From: Cenococcum geophilum 1.58
Lineage: Eukaryota > Ascomycota > Dothideomycetes > Gloniales > Gloniaceae
Direction of reading: 5' to 3'
NCBI GenBank assembly: GCA_001692895.1
Contig: KV748214.1
Span: forward strand, 62,001-126,000
DNA: 64,000 nucleotides
In this document: positions 45,140 to 57,231 of the stretch, one piece after another
How positions within the stretch are numbered: the first letter of the stretch is position 1
Layout of the letters: each line of letters starts with the position of its first letter
Notes under the pieces: generated by a model
Databases searched by the model: none
What the model saw: only the letters and a program-made list of their open reading frames with translations
Told to the model about the DNA's origin: nothing
Made by a program: the position numbers and the translations under genes

Positions 45140-48100
45140 ATGACGGCGCAAATTCTTTCCATGCACGCAGGGCACCCGTCGGATTTCGGAAAAAGTCTCG
45201 AGTCCATGATACCCGCGAAGATGGAGACGCCAGCCATCGAGCCTCCAACTCCCGCCTCACCGGGCAAGGACGAAGCTCGAGGCAGGCGTCGTAATAGAGA
45301 GAATGAGAATGGAGACAGCATGGATGCGGACAATAACGGCGAAGATGGAGGCGACGCAGGAGGCTCCTCGAGAAAACGCAGAAGAAGCCGAAAAGGACTG
45401 GACAAGAAGTTCGAATGTCCCCATGAGGGCTGCGGCAAGAGTTATTCTCGAGCAGAACACTTGTACAGGCACCAGCTCAATCGTAAGTTGCACTCATCCT
45501 GGCTGCTCATGATTCGCCGCTCCGGAAGAAAAAGTGCTTCGAGACCGAAGCATTCGTGACCATTCAATCGTGCTATCCCCCCATCTGATCGTGTATGCTT
45601 CTGGAGTTGACCATTGCCCATTCCTTTTGGAACTTTCCTCGTGTGGGAATTGCAAATCTATGTCTAACGCATGCCATCCCCAGACAATCCAAAACAAATC
45701 TACCATTGCGACTTCCCTGAATGCCACCGGTCTTTTGTTCGACAGGACCTTTGCGCGCGACACAAGGAACGACATACAGCTAGAGGCTCTCAGCTTCTGC
45801 GAAAAGACACCTTCATGCACAACATCAATCCTATTGTGACCGCCGCAATGGCCCCCAAAACCGCTGCTGCGAAGCTTGGCAAGGCTCAAAACTCCCCCAC
45901 GGTAAGATACATGAATGCGGGAATTCTCGAAATTTACTGACCCCACCCACAGATCCCGCAAGGGCCATCGGAAAAGACTTTCATGGTCCAATCTCCCGCC
46001 TCTGCCGGTCCCAGCTCTGCCACCGCAAGTTCCGAGGTTTCTCCACCCTTGGACCCAACCCTACATTCTCCGGCTTCAGATATTGCAACGAGGCAAGCAC
46101 CAAACCCATTGAATAGAACGAGAAGCGATGACAGCTACCGCGGCAATGATGCAAAACCTTATGAAATGGCTAATGCCCAATCAAGAAATATGGGGAATTA
46201 TGGTCCCCCGCCTCGACATTCCAGCTTTGGTTCACTGAACAATGTACGGCCTCAGATGTCTCCACATCTCAGCAATGGAACAAACTTCTCGCGGCCGGAC
46301 TTGCGAGCGCAAACCTCCAATATATCGTCCTATGGCTCTAACTCGCCTTATAACTCTGCAACAACCCCAGCTCAGTCGTATAACACCTCTGCGCCAATAA
46401 ACAATCAATATCCAACATCCTCACCAGCCGGATATCAAACACAGCAAAACTTTCCACCATTTACCACATTGCCGCCTCCAGAATTTCCCACCATGAGTCA
46501 AACGCCTACTTCAAGAGACCACGACGCTTCGTACAGTGGAACTTCGGGACCCACGCCAATGAACGGAATGGAAAACAGTTCATCGACCGATACTAGAATG
46601 AATGGCGTATCTGAGGCGACTCTACTGGAAAATATGACTCCGTCTTATGCTATTCCTGTATTTGGTGGAGAAGGCTACAGTCGCTCTCCATTTGCCATGG
46701 CTGACGACTTTGCTGCATGGCTCTTCAACGACTCAAACTTTGGCCCTGGCGCGTCTCCTATGGGCTATCCCACCGGATCCGGAAACGCGAACAACATGAT
46801 GGGTGGTGCTTCTCAGATTGGCCTTCAAGCACCTTATTTCAATTACGATCCAGTTGTAACTGGTTACTTCAATCAGCCGGCGCCTCCACAACACCCCATG
46901 GCAGTCAATAGTATTTTAGATACCAGTCTTCCGGAATCTGCCCTTTCTGAAGATAAGAGACAACAGCTCCTCGATCTCATCATGGGGCGCTTCAACGAAA
47001 CCGACCATACACCAGTCAAAAAGCAGAAGGATGAGATCTGTGACGGCAACAAGGACGATGATCATCATGTTCTCAGCTTGCATATGATGCAAACGTACAT
47101 CGGCTCATATTGGATTCACTTCCATCCACAGTTGCCCATTCTCCATAGGCCTACATTCAATGCTGCGTCATGTCCTGATCTACTGCTATTGGCTATTATG
47201 GCTCTGGGAGCATCATGTCTTGACAAGACTTACGGTCTTGAGACCACGAAAGCCTGCTCACAGCTCTCCGCTTTCCTTGCTTGGCACTTACGCTGGGAGA
47301 TCTTTATGGACGCCGACTTCAGGCCACCAGCGAAGTTATGGATCTTCCAGGCGCTGTTGCTTCTGGAAATATTTGAAAAGATGTATTCCACTCGCCCCTT
47401 GCACGAGCGAGCTCACATCCATCATGCTACGACGCTCACCCTAATGCGCAGAGGCTCTTCGCTAATCGGCAGGTCTGCCTTGGATTCTCCGCCAAGCATC
47501 AAGGATGCTAAGAATGGCATGAACAGTATTCATACATCTGGAGCCAATACTCCAGACGAATGGTGGAACCACTGGATCACTAATGAGGCAACACGACGAG
47601 CGGCATTTGCAGCATTTGTAATGGATTCCATACATGCAACCATGTTCGGCCACTCAGCTGTTATGGTTGCTCATGAGATGCGACTACCGCTCCCTTGCGA
47701 TGAAGCTCTCTGGTCTGCCACAAGCAGCTCAGAAGTAGGCAGAGTCGAAGCTAGCCTTCACGCGAATGGCATCAAACCAACAACCTTCTTGGATGGATTG
47801 AAAAAGACGCTAAATGGACAGAGTGTGCGGACCAACTCCTTCGGACGAACTATATTGATGGCCGGCCTTCTAAGCGTATCCTGGCACATGAATCAGCGAG
47901 ACCTGCAAGTCAGCTCGCTTGGGGTATCGCAAGCACTAGGAGGACGAGACAAGTGGAGAGGATCTCTTACAAGAGCCTTCGACTTCTGGAAACAAGATTT
48001 CGATGCTTCTCTCGCCAAACCTAACGATCTTTCTGCTCCAAACGCTTATCTGTACTCCAATGGACTGGACGATGATAACGTGTTCGAGAGCCGGACAGTC

Positions 48101-48694
48101 CTACATCATATGGCCCATATGGCAATGCATGTTGATATTGTGGATTGCCAGATTTATGCGGGCGCTACCCGATTACTGGGAAGGTCCATCACACCGCAGG
48201 ACTATAACGGAGCGCAAAAGCGCATGAAAGAAACATGGGCTCCCACCGCTCGTGCTCGGGATGCGACCTTCTATGCTCTCAGGTTCCTGTCCACCGTCCT
48301 TGTTCTGGACGAGCACACGCCACCGGGCGGTTCGACATCGTCCGCCGGTTTCGACTACTCAGCTCGAGATGATTTCCTGCTCAACCGACCTTGGGTGCTG
48401 TATTTTGCAACGCTGATTGTATGGTCTTACGGCTATGCGCTCGATGGACCTGTTAAATCGCCGTACAAACTTATAACACATGAGGACAAAGTTCGCGATA
48501 TGCAAGGCTTCTTACGACGAGTGGGTGGGGTCCGTGCACCGGATGACCTTGCGAAAATGCCCAACCGAAACGCCTGTCTAGGAATGCTGATTCTCGTCCG
48601 CGACATGTTCAAGAAGACAAGGTGGGAGTTGCTCCACGAGGCTTCCAATCTACTCACAAAATGTATGGAAATGTTGACACCCCCGGGTTCATAA
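45140..48694 (+). CDS. Two-finger C2H2 transcription factor with Fungal_trans domain
   Basis: Three exons: 45,140-45,482, 45,684-45,901 and 45,953-48,694; 1,100 residues. A basic patch SRKRRRSRKG (about 77-86) precedes two C2H2 fingers: C93-C98-H111-H115 and C123-C128-H141-H145. The codon of H115 is split by the first intron, so that splice is needed for finger one. Then follows a long Ser/Pro/Asn/Gln-rich linker (190-500) and a Fungal_trans-like region (about 550-830; HPQLPILHRPTFNAASCPDL, LAIMALGAS). This layout is shared with AmdX-like and related ascomycete regulators; I cannot say which. It acts in the nucleus; targets unknown. The first ATG in the conserved frame (MTAQILSMHAGHP) was used; the next is seven codons on. 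Confidence 0.88.
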
Positions 48695-49774
48695 ATATTC
48701 CCCCTTATATTCTCTTCTCTATCTATCATTTGGCTCAATATTGGAATAAGCGATGTATTGATGACATGGTATACATGATTTTCCTTTGGGAAAGGTGGGC
48801 CTTAGCTGGATTCTCTTATCATTGGCGTTTTCGGTTATGAGTTTAATTTGTTTATGTGTATATTATGGTGTGTGGCAGTGACTTCTGGATTGATATTTGA
48901 ACAAATGGGTGGATTCGGTCTTTTCGATAAACTTATACCCCACTTCGCCTGGGAGGTCTAAGGGCTTCTATCCCTATCAACTCTTCTTTATTTCCTCATT
49001 TTGGCGGGTAAGGTTGCGTGAAGCGTAAAAGCGAATTGTCTTTATTCCTGTTAATTGAATTGGATCGATGATTTCGTTCGGCTTGAGACTGTCTTCACCT
49101 CTCCCGAGATAATGCAATATTCGTTTCTTTTCCCATGTCGTAGTTCAATTGTTTGTCGTGGTTTCGAATCGTTTAAATCTGCGTAATGTCTGGGCTCTAC
49201 CTCCTCTCTTCTGTCATCTTCTGTGGCCTGGCTCAATCGCTGATTGAAATATCAGCGACTTAACAGAAGGCCATCATCATTGTTAATACGATAGTACTCG
49301 GTGTTACCGGCCACTTCGGAGCGGATCTAGTATCTTTACGCAATTATAGACGTTCACGGAACCTAGGGTTGTCTCTAGCAAGATCTATCTCTACACGGCA
49401 TGTAAAATCTATCTTGACTGAACCTTGATCTATATGAGTTCTATTTCATTGCTTAGACTAACAGGGCATAACGATCTATGTTCGAACTTTTGGTAAGGGC
49501 TCCGACTCTCTATTTCATTCTAAGTATAGTTTATCCATTTCGAGAACTACTATCATAACCCATTAATCGTACACATCATCTCCAGTCCCCACCCGGCCGT
49601 TTAACCTATCCCAGGCCAATATTCACTCCGTTCGCTGGCCCCAAACAACATGACTAACTCCAATTTCGCAAAGGGGAAATAGAAAGAAGAGAAGCTCACA
49701 CAGCCTCTCTACTGCGGAGGGTTTTGGAACACAATTTCCTATGAGCCCAAGCTCATAATACATTTAGAAACTTA
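48695..49774. other. Intergenic, nothing recognised
   Basis: 3' flank of the regulator and unassigned sequence. No frame longer than about 100 codons with family resemblance. Confidence 0.5.
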
Positions 49775-50781
49775 CTAATTCAACATCTTATGCGCATCCC
49801 TCTTTTTCATATCCCTCCGTACCTCAGCGAGGTATAATTGAACCCGCTCCGGTGACCGCCCCAACACTCGCGTGAACAAGCCAACACTGAAAGTCCGCGG
49901 GCCAGGAAGCGTCGTATGGCCCACCTTTGTCGCACGCTTCGATGATGTAGTTCATGAACTCGACCACCTTGTTGCCCTCTTCGATCGACTTGTCTTCAAA
50001 ATAGTGGCGGACGTCCAGGTCCTGGAATTCGGACCAGCCGCCGACTTCGATGTGTCTGTGAGAAGAAGGGTGGGTGAAGGAGGCCCGGGTTAGCGCTGAC
50101 CGAGCTGGGTTGCCAAATGGGAAGGGCCACTCATAGCAGCGTTTTATCAAACCGGGCCAATCCTGGAGCCGGACATGTAGCGGCTGTGGATAAGACCGAA
50201 CAGAGGTCGAATAGGCCTATCGGATTCGGCATCGTCAAATTCGAAGGAGACATATTGGAGAACCCTAGATTTGTTGATTCGTAGAGTTTTGGAGTTTTCG
50301 GTGTGCTCAGGGGTTCTTTTTTTGGCGAGGGAAATGGAGGGAAATGGGAACTTGGCTTGGCTTACTATTTTGGTTGGATGGTGCTGGAATCGTTACCTAT
50401 CTTCGCTGATTTAACTTTATGCAGGTCGGAGGCGAGGAAGAATTGCATACTATTTCGGCATCGGGGGTACAAGTCACCCGTATCAATGGCCCATATACCC
50501 GTTCCGGTCCCGATATCCAATATTCTCGAAGAGCTCAGGGGTTTCGGACAGAGGTGTAGCTTTCCTCCCTGTGCCGCAGTGAAGAGTGCATGCGTAATAT
50601 CAAAGCGATCTTGTTCATTCTCGTCATTGGGAAAGTTGTATGCTAAATTCTAGTAATTAATTCAAGAGCAATCAGGCTAATCCAGGTCGCGGAGCAAGCT
50701 TACAGCCTGCTCGGTGCTTGTAGTAGCGTCGTCAATATTCCAACGGATAGCCCTGGACGCTGGAGTTAAGGGAGGTGGCAT
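49775..50781 (-). pseudogene. LaeA-like SAM methyltransferase, decayed
   Basis: Minus strand. Pieces of a class I methyltransferase appear in the right order but in different frames: ATG at 50,781 (MPPPLTPASRAIRWN), YNFPNDENEQDRFDITHALF then the SAM-binding motif ILDIGTGTGIWAID near 50,500, YP then DAEIV one frame over, LIHSRYMSGS near 50,170, LIKRCYEWPFPF in another frame, then EVGGWSEFQDLDVRHYF and a C-terminus VQLYLAEVRRDMKKRDAHK near 49,800. I count at least three frame changes plus stops near 50,390-50,660. The family includes LaeA and methyltransferases of secondary-metabolite clusters. Decay is by indels, not RIP. Confidence 0.75.
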
Positions 50782-51167
50782 AGCTTTGACTTGAGGCTGT
50801 AAGTCGATATACAGGAAAATTGAGCAGGAGTGCGCTGAGACCTACGCATCGTCATAGGCGGACTTAGAATCGCTCTGAATGGATTTATTGAGATATTCAC
50901 TCTAATATGTCGGCTTTGTTGCAAAGTTGCCAAGCACGCATTGACCGCCACAAAGAACAACCATATACTGCCTCGTGTCCATTAGCAACAACCGCAGTTA
51001 TCAATAATCGATTGGGAGCACCTTTTGCACGATCTTGGACTGAATGTCTCTACTGCGTCTCACAGTCTTTTAGGGCTCTTCATATCTCTTAACGTTGCTT
51101 TCAGGAACTAGCTACACTGCTACGAAAGATCATTTATATGTGCCTTTGCCGCATAATCATTTTTACT
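50782..51167. other. Spacer between the two methyltransferase relics
   Basis: Nothing recognised. On the minus strand near 50,850-50,900 a few residues (SDSKSAYDD) might be the N-terminal leftover of the neighbouring methyltransferase. Confidence 0.35.
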
Positions 51168-52061
51168 CTATTCCGGATCATTCCCGCTGATCGCAAGTTT
51201 TATCAGAGACATCGCGCTCTCTGGCAGCGCGACAACCCTCCGTACCTCCAGTCTTTGATCAGCATTCTTGAAAATCTTTCTCCAGTCGTCAATCTCCCTT
51301 TCCTTCGCCCTCATGAAAAAATTCATCATCTGAAGATCTAGGATGCTGTTCTAGGTTAGCTTGCTTTTATTTAACATCTACACCTAGAACAACATACCGT
51401 TGAAGTCTTTCTTCACTTTGCCCCACGGTGTTTGGCTAGGGAAGCACGGTATCCATCACCACAAGCCTTGCACCATGTTTCATTGCCGGGACAATATTTC
51501 GCAGAATTTTGACAGCGTCATCATCCGAATGGTCGCGAAGACAAAACGGATAAAATACACATCTACATCCTTGACCGGTTGTGGGGTTCAGAAATCGTGG
51601 GCTTGGAAAGTGGTCCTATCCTTCAATGCTGCTGGCAGCGCTGCTTTGCCCTGGAAGATTTCAGGGAGATCTTGTACAATGGTCTAGAGCTTGGGAGCCG
51701 CATTTGCGATTGCAATGCTAGCATGACCTACCGATCCTCCGACCTGTAAATGTTAGAATTTTTATTGAAATAAGGCTTGATAACTCACATCAACCACAAG
51801 GCCAGCCCCGAGTCCTTTCCAGTTATGTTCTGCGGGTGCTGCTGCTGGAGCATTTGGAGAGAAAGAGAGTTAGGGATATCCATTGGCAGACAAGTAACTG
51901 CCGATGACTTTCGCAGAAGTCAAGATCTCTTGTGAGAGACTAATGGGTACAACGCGGACGCTGGAGGATGGGCGTTCGCCTGTAGGCCCGCCATTTCGAA
52001 AAGTAAGGAGTAGAACCCTTCGGAACAAGGGGAGAGATACAGGAGGTCTTATATGTGTCAA
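51168..52061 (-). pseudogene. O-methyltransferase (Methyltransf_2) pseudogene
   Basis: Minus strand. The SAM motif VVD-VGGSVGHASIAIANA is split by an apparent intron near 51,740-51,790, followed by TIVQDLPEIFQGKAALPAAL, DVDVYFIRFVF then, after a one-base frameshift, DHSDDDAVKILRNIVPAMK and GARLVVMDTVLP; after a second apparent intron DLQMMNFFMRAKEREIDDW to the stop at 51,168. Stops interrupt at three places (before TIVQD, after AHDF, after DTVLP). The N-terminal dimerisation region is mostly deleted: ANGYP and APAAAPAEHN sit only about 25 residues before the SAM motif. Such enzymes methylate polyketide or phenolic hydroxyls. Confidence 0.8.
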
Positions 52062-52473
52062 TGATTTATGGAACTTCTCCCTTGTTTAGGCTTGTACTGT
52101 ACCGCTGACGCCAGCTAGCCGGTTGCCCCGAAATATGGGGCTACGGTAGTATTTGGATAAGCACGCCCTAGAGCTGCGAAGACGATATGCTGGATGATGA
52201 AGATATGTAATGTGGGTCTGCTCGTGATGGCGGCATCTTGTAAATTGTGTGTGAACTAGGGATACCAGCGCTGGGTTCGTTCAAAGCCCTTAACTAGGTA
52301 TCACTTAGGCCTCTCATAACAACAATCGCCATTTGTAAAGTCTGCACACGTTCGTAAATTATAAGATCGCACATTCCATGGCAATAAATGGATCTGAGCC
52401 GGCTGGTGGTTGAAAATAAATTCATAGCTGCATTAAAATTGTATTGTAACTCAGAAGTTCCATGACTATAGCG
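52062..52473. other. Intergenic between O-methyltransferase relic and HAUS6 3' end
   Basis: No gene recognised. Likely holds the HAUS6 3' UTR. Confidence 0.45.
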
Positions 52474-54797
52474 TCATACTCGATTTCTTCCCATTACTGC
52501 AGCTCTCCCAAGCGGGGAACTTGCCCATACTTCCTCCGGAATGATAGAATCGTCTAAATCGAGGGCGTTTTCCGTCATTGGCAGCTCTTCGTCGTGTTGC
52601 GGAGTGAAGACTGGGCTTTGCGCAATCTTTGGTCGGCTCTTAAAGACATGGTCGTAATCCGCATGATCTGAAAACAGATATTCCTTCGGAGTCGAGTCGC
52701 CCTTCTTTCCTTCAATTGGCGATTGCTTACGAGGCGTCTCAAATTGGTTGACTGGAAAGAGTGATTGGCGGGCCTTTGATGCCATGGATCTGCGTGATTT
52801 TTGAGGAGGTTGTTGCGAAATGCGTGACATAGACTGTCGTGTTCTCTCTATTAGACTAGCACGGCGGTCTAATGCCGGTTGCTCAGCGATCTCTGGCAGT
52901 GATGGTGCCACATCTGGAAGGCTTTCTTCGAGTGTTTCGGGGACCTGAAAAGCGCTGGAATGAGCCATTGACATTCGCGTCCTTTCTATGAGCGAAGGAC
53001 GAGGCTTCTTGATTGGTGAAGGAGTGGCTTCACCTATAGAAGAAATTATTTGTTCTGCAAGATGTTCTTCGCTGCTGAGGTTTAGCCTCGCTTGTAACTC
53101 AGGATATGCTGCAACTGGGTGCACATGTGTAACCTCTTGTGCACTACTAGAAGCTTCCAGTTGAGCTTCTTCATCATGGCGCATAGTCTCATTTGAATTT
53201 GAAGGGGGTGAGGCTCGAGGTAGTGATTCCACCGAGTTCCCGATCAGAGTTGCTTCAGAATCGATCGGAGTGCTCAGGTTGTTAGACGTAAGAGGAAATG
53301 TTGGTTTTTCAATTTTCTTTGTTAATGGAGCTTCTTCGGTATGAGAAAGCTCCCCTACACTGTGAAGATCTGAGGTTTCCTTTGGCCCACTTTCTGAACG
53401 TGATTTCTTGCGTTTGATTGGTGATTGAGGAGAATAATAGAGCGAACTTCGACGCGGGTGAATATGCAATGCTGCTCTTCGATCGCGCCTTTGTTGCGAG
53501 GCGCTAGATATGTCCTCTCTCATCTCTGTGACCATGTCTTTGTATTTTTGCGATACTTTTGACGTGGATACCGCAGTCTCCTTACGAGTATCCCGTTGTG
53601 TGGATTTTGGCATGCCTGGCTGCAGGCTCAAGTGAGCGTTAAACTCGCAGTTTTCAGCCGGTATACCACTCTTGGTGACAGTTCTGCATTTTTGACGAGA
53701 AGAGGACATGTCTGATTCGGTCATCATTGCATGGAAGGACTGCCATTTCTGCAAGCGCGTCCGTTGCTTCTCCACGCGCAGCTCCAACGTCTCTAGCAAA
53801 TCACTACTGTTGGCTCCTTCTAGCAGAGAGCCGCCCTTTTCGATAGTATTCCATACATCACGGAACGGTGCATTCAAATAGCCGTCTTCAGCTTGCCCGT
53901 TTCCGTGGAGAATGATATCCAACCATGTCGTGTTCCCGATCCAATTGTCACGTAATTGCCGCTTTATAGAAATGGCATCGCCATGCTGAACGGAACATTT
54001 TCCTTGCTGTAAGGTGGTATTGAATTGCTTGTTCCGCTGGTGAATTGATTGGTTTTTAGTCTCTAGAAGATCTGAGGAGTGTGTATATCGAGACCTCTGC
54101 TCTTCCTTCTTCTGTAGAATAGACTTGAGCGCCGATCTGTGTGCAATTGCTAATGGAAGCAAAGAATTCTGCTGACTTGCTGATAACACAGTTGCAGTAG
54201 CAATTGCTTTAACAGCAGGTTCTTGTTTGCCTCTTTGTTTCCCAACGCCTATTGATTTCTTCAAGACAGCAGTAGAGAATAGCACGAGTATTTCCATGAA
54301 TTTGTCACTCTTACATTCATCCAACATAGTCTTTCGGAGCACGGAATCCCTGCCTAACAAGCCATTCTTCTTCAATTCATTGAGTGATCTGTAAAGAGCC
54401 GCACGCAGGTTTAAGGATTGAAGGGGTTCGAGAGGTGGAAAAAAAGGCTGGAGTTTCTACAAGGCACCACATCAGTTTGTGTCAACATCAATCTTAATTT
54501 ATATCTCACATCCCGCGTCTCTTCAACATCCCAGAGCTCGAAAAGACGGAATAATGCCCATTCTACGGATCGTATGCGATTCTTTTGATTTTGCTGAGCA
54601 TTTTGCGTAGAGAAAGTTTGGGTGGTAATTGAGGGCCAATCTGGCCGTAAATCAAGGTCCAGCAAGCGTAAGTTAGTTATAAAGAGCGTGACATTTGAAG
54701 GCTTTGTGGGCACAGAAGTTGTCTTCAGTGACAAACTGCGGGCTAGATTTACGGTTGTTGTTGGAGCAGCGCCCGAGGCTGATGTTGAGCGAGGCAT
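52474..54797 (-). CDS. HAUS6: HAUS augmin-like complex subunit 6
   Basis: Two exons on minus: 54,797-54,510 and 54,456-52,474 with a 53-nt intron (GTGAGA..TTGTAG); 756 residues. The HAUS6 N-terminal domain covers about residues 30-220: VTLFITNLRLLDLDLRPDWP, IRSVEWALFRLFELWD, and across the splice ETRDKLQPFFPPLEPLQS then LRAALYRSLNELKKNGLLGR. The rest is predicted disordered with coiled-coil pieces and two similar short motifs (SLIERTRMSM, SLIERTRQSM). Augmin recruits gamma-tubulin to spindle microtubules for branching nucleation. The ATG at 54,797 starts the only frame upstream. A hAT transposon now ends 174 bp upstream of it. Confidence 0.88.
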
Positions 54798-54971
54798 GAC
54801 TAGTAGCCCTTTAATTCCATATATTTAAGTAAACGTGAGGGCAATGCTATTAGTTAGAGTGGGGGGGGGGTTCATATTATGGTAGAGGCGTCGTGGCAGT
54901 TTGTGTTTGCGGAGTTTCAAAACAATGCCGGCAAAGCCAAGGCGCCCGTGCACCGGCCCCACGATTGCGGG
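54798..54971. promoter_or_regulatory. HAUS6 proximal promoter, cut by a transposon
   Basis: Only 174 bp of native sequence remain between the HAUS6 ATG and the hAT end. A run of ten or more Gs lies near 54,861-54,870. See the finding on the split promoter. Confidence 0.5.
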
Positions 54972-55078
54972 CAGGCTTGCGGAGGATAAATTATCCTATC
55001 CGGTCGGGCGGATAATAAACCTATCCGAGGATAGCCCGGATATCGGATAATATCCGGATAATATCCAAATAATATACT

Positions 55079-55212
55079 ACCTATAACCCCACTAATATAA
55101 CTCTATATTTTATAAATAGAGGCCTATTTTATAGCTCTATTCTAGGGCTATAAAATAAGCCTTTATTTATATAATTTAAGGCCGTTTTGGTAGAGTTATA
55201 GGGGGTACTTAT
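55079..55212. mobile_element. Palindromic MITE 1
   Basis: Ends ACCTATAACCCCACTAAT and, reversed, ACCCCCTATAACTCTACC. The interior is self-complementary (CTATATTTTATAAAT against ATTTATATAATT and TTTTATAG against CTATAAAA). About 134 bp, TA at both edges. Confidence 0.6.
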
Positions 55213-55278
55213 TTCTAGGAATGGAGGGGTCGGATAAGTTAGTGGAGAGCCTTAAGCTATTGCAAAGCACCCCCTATA

Positions 55279-55405
55279 ACCCTACTAATAACGCTCTATA
55301 TTTTATAAATAATAGCTTATTTTATAGCCCTANAATAGAGCTATAAAATAGAGCTCTATTTATAAAATATAGAGTTATATTAGTGGGGCTATAGGGGGTA
55401 TATTG
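55279..55405. mobile_element. Palindromic MITE 2
   Basis: Ends CCCCCTATAACCCTACTAAT and, reversed, CCCCCTATAGCCCCACTAAT; about 125 bp, nearly a full hairpin. Same family as MITE 1, about 70 bp away. Confidence 0.65.
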
Positions 55406-56279
55406 TTTTAATGGAGGGCAATATACGCTGCTACGACTTGGCGATTTTTACTGATCTTTTATAGTAGATAGTAGAGGTTCTACACAAAGCTCTACACGAA
55501 GCTCTGCAAAAGCTCTACTTAAAGCCCTATTTAGATCTCTAAGGCTTTACTAATACGTAGCACTAATATACTATAACGCTCTATATAACGCTCTGCACGA
55601 TACTCTATATTAAAAACTCTATATATAGAGGCTCTATACGACGCTCTATATAACGCTTTATATATAAAGGCTTTACGTATAGGGCTCTATACAACGCTCT
55701 CTATTAAAGACTCTATATATAGAAGCTCTACGTACGTAGCTTTATATAAAGCAGTAATAGCTATATTTATAGTGTTATATAATAGAAATAAAATATTTAG
55801 TTTTATAGTTAAAATTTTATAAATACTAAGCCTTATCTGGATATTATATCTAGGCTATCCTTAAATAGTATTATTATCCGCCTAACTAAATAGGATAGTT
55901 TATTCTTTATAAGTATATCTTTAATAGACTTATAAAGGATAGGCTAGATAGGCCTCTTAGATAATAGACCTATTAGCTAATAGTATTTAGAGACTATCCG
56001 GATAGTCTTTAGATAGCCTTAGCTATATTTCTTAGCATATAATTATTTAAAGCTTAGAGAGGTCTAGATGTCTATAATAAAAATAATATTTATCTTTACA
56101 AAAATAATATTTATTAGCTAAGTAGTTATATATATTTTTAATTAAATATTATTATATTATATAGAGGCTCTGCATATAAAAGCTTTATATAAGGCTTTAT
56201 ACGAGGATCTACACGAATCTCTACGTACAGAGGCTCTGCGCGACGGCTCTACGTACGACGGCTCTACTACGGAGGCTCT

Positions 56280-56490
56280 ATATAAAAGCTTCGTGCAGAG
56301 CCTCGTGCAGAGCTTCGTGCAGAGCCTCCATACGCAGAGCCTCCGTACGCAGAGCTTCGTGCAGAGCTTCGTGTAGAGCCTCCGTACGTAAAGCTTCGTG
56401 CAGAGCCTCTATACGCAGAGCTTCGTGTAGAGCCTCCGTATACAGAGCTTCGTGCAGAGCTTCGTGCAGAGCTTTTGCTGAGCTTTGGTA
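56280..56490. repeat. 12-bp subterminal repeat tract in hAT copy 2
   Basis: Repeats of GCAGAGCTTCGT and GCAGAGCCTCCGTAC, as at 24,838-25,045. The minus-strand frame through it (EALHEALR) is an artefact. Confidence 0.8.
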
Positions 56491-56780
56491 GAGCTCCGTG
56501 CGCGGCTCCCCTAAAGCCTTATTCCGCAGAGCTCTTGTAAGCTTTATATCTATATAATATTGCTTATCCTTAGGATATTTAGATAAAAGTGGTACCATTT
56601 TAAAGCGCTTTGTAAGCTCTATAAATCTATACTAATAGAAAATTTATTTATTTAATATTAGGAGGTGCATTACAAGTATAAGCATATTAAGGGGATTTTG
56701 CCAAGACTATCCGGAGACTATCCGGATAGTCTCCGGATACTATCAGCTGATAGGCCTATTATCCGAGAGGCCTATCCGGC

Positions 56781-57029
56781 CTGTACAGCGTAGAAATAAG
56801 CGGCCGATATTGGCACGTGCGTAACCACCAAAAATCGACGATTGTTTGAGGAGGAGATGGACTAGAAGATAATTTAGAATATATACAAGTACTATATAAA
56901 GCGTCTACACGATTATAAAAGACGTAATGGGCAAATGACAAAGTATTAGGGTAGTAATATATCTTCAAAAATCGATTTTTGGTGGTTGCGCATGTGCCAA
57001 TATCGGCCGCTTATTTCTACGCTGTACAG
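56781..57029. mobile_element. 249-bp inverted-repeat element (MITE) inside the hAT right end
   Basis: About 60-bp inverted repeats starting CTGTACAGCGTAGAAATAAG at both ends. Flanked by CCGGC on each side (56,776-56,780 and 57,030-57,034). The hAT copy at 25,320-25,351 lacks it, showing the empty site. Little RIP-like mutation, so relatively young. No coding capacity. Confidence 0.85.
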
Positions 57030-57060
57030 CCGGCCTATCCTCCGCAACTCTGATTGCGGG

Positions 57061-57231
57061 CAGAATCGTGAACAACAACTCTTCACGTCGGCAGCAAACC
57101 TTTAGCTCTTCAAGGTCCTCCGCCACAAATACCTCATCCCACCCTTCTGCAACTGGACTTACTCTGAACCCTAGTTGACCTCTATCAAATTTTAATTCTA
57201 GTAGTTATCATTATCAAACCCCGCAGGCATC
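57061..57231. promoter_or_regulatory. HD-gene proximal promoter, cut by a transposon
   Basis: 171 bp between the hAT target duplication and the start codon at 57,232. C-rich, no TATA box seen. Confidence 0.5.

Larger units (their letters stand above)
54972..57052 (+). mobile_element. Internally deleted hAT copy with nested MITEs
   Basis: Perfect 8-bp TSD ATTGCGGG (54,964-54,971 and 57,053-57,060). Ends are CAGGCTTGCGGAGGATA and, reversed, CAGAGTTGCGGAGGATA. The first about 100 bp and the last about 780 bp match the ends of the 15,413-25,351 element, including the 12-bp tract and the TATCCGG palindromes, but no transposase remains. Non-autonomous and probably mobilised by the longer copy's family. 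It contains two small palindromic elements (55,080-55,405) and one inverted-repeat element (56,781-57,029). One N at 55,333. Confidence 0.9.
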
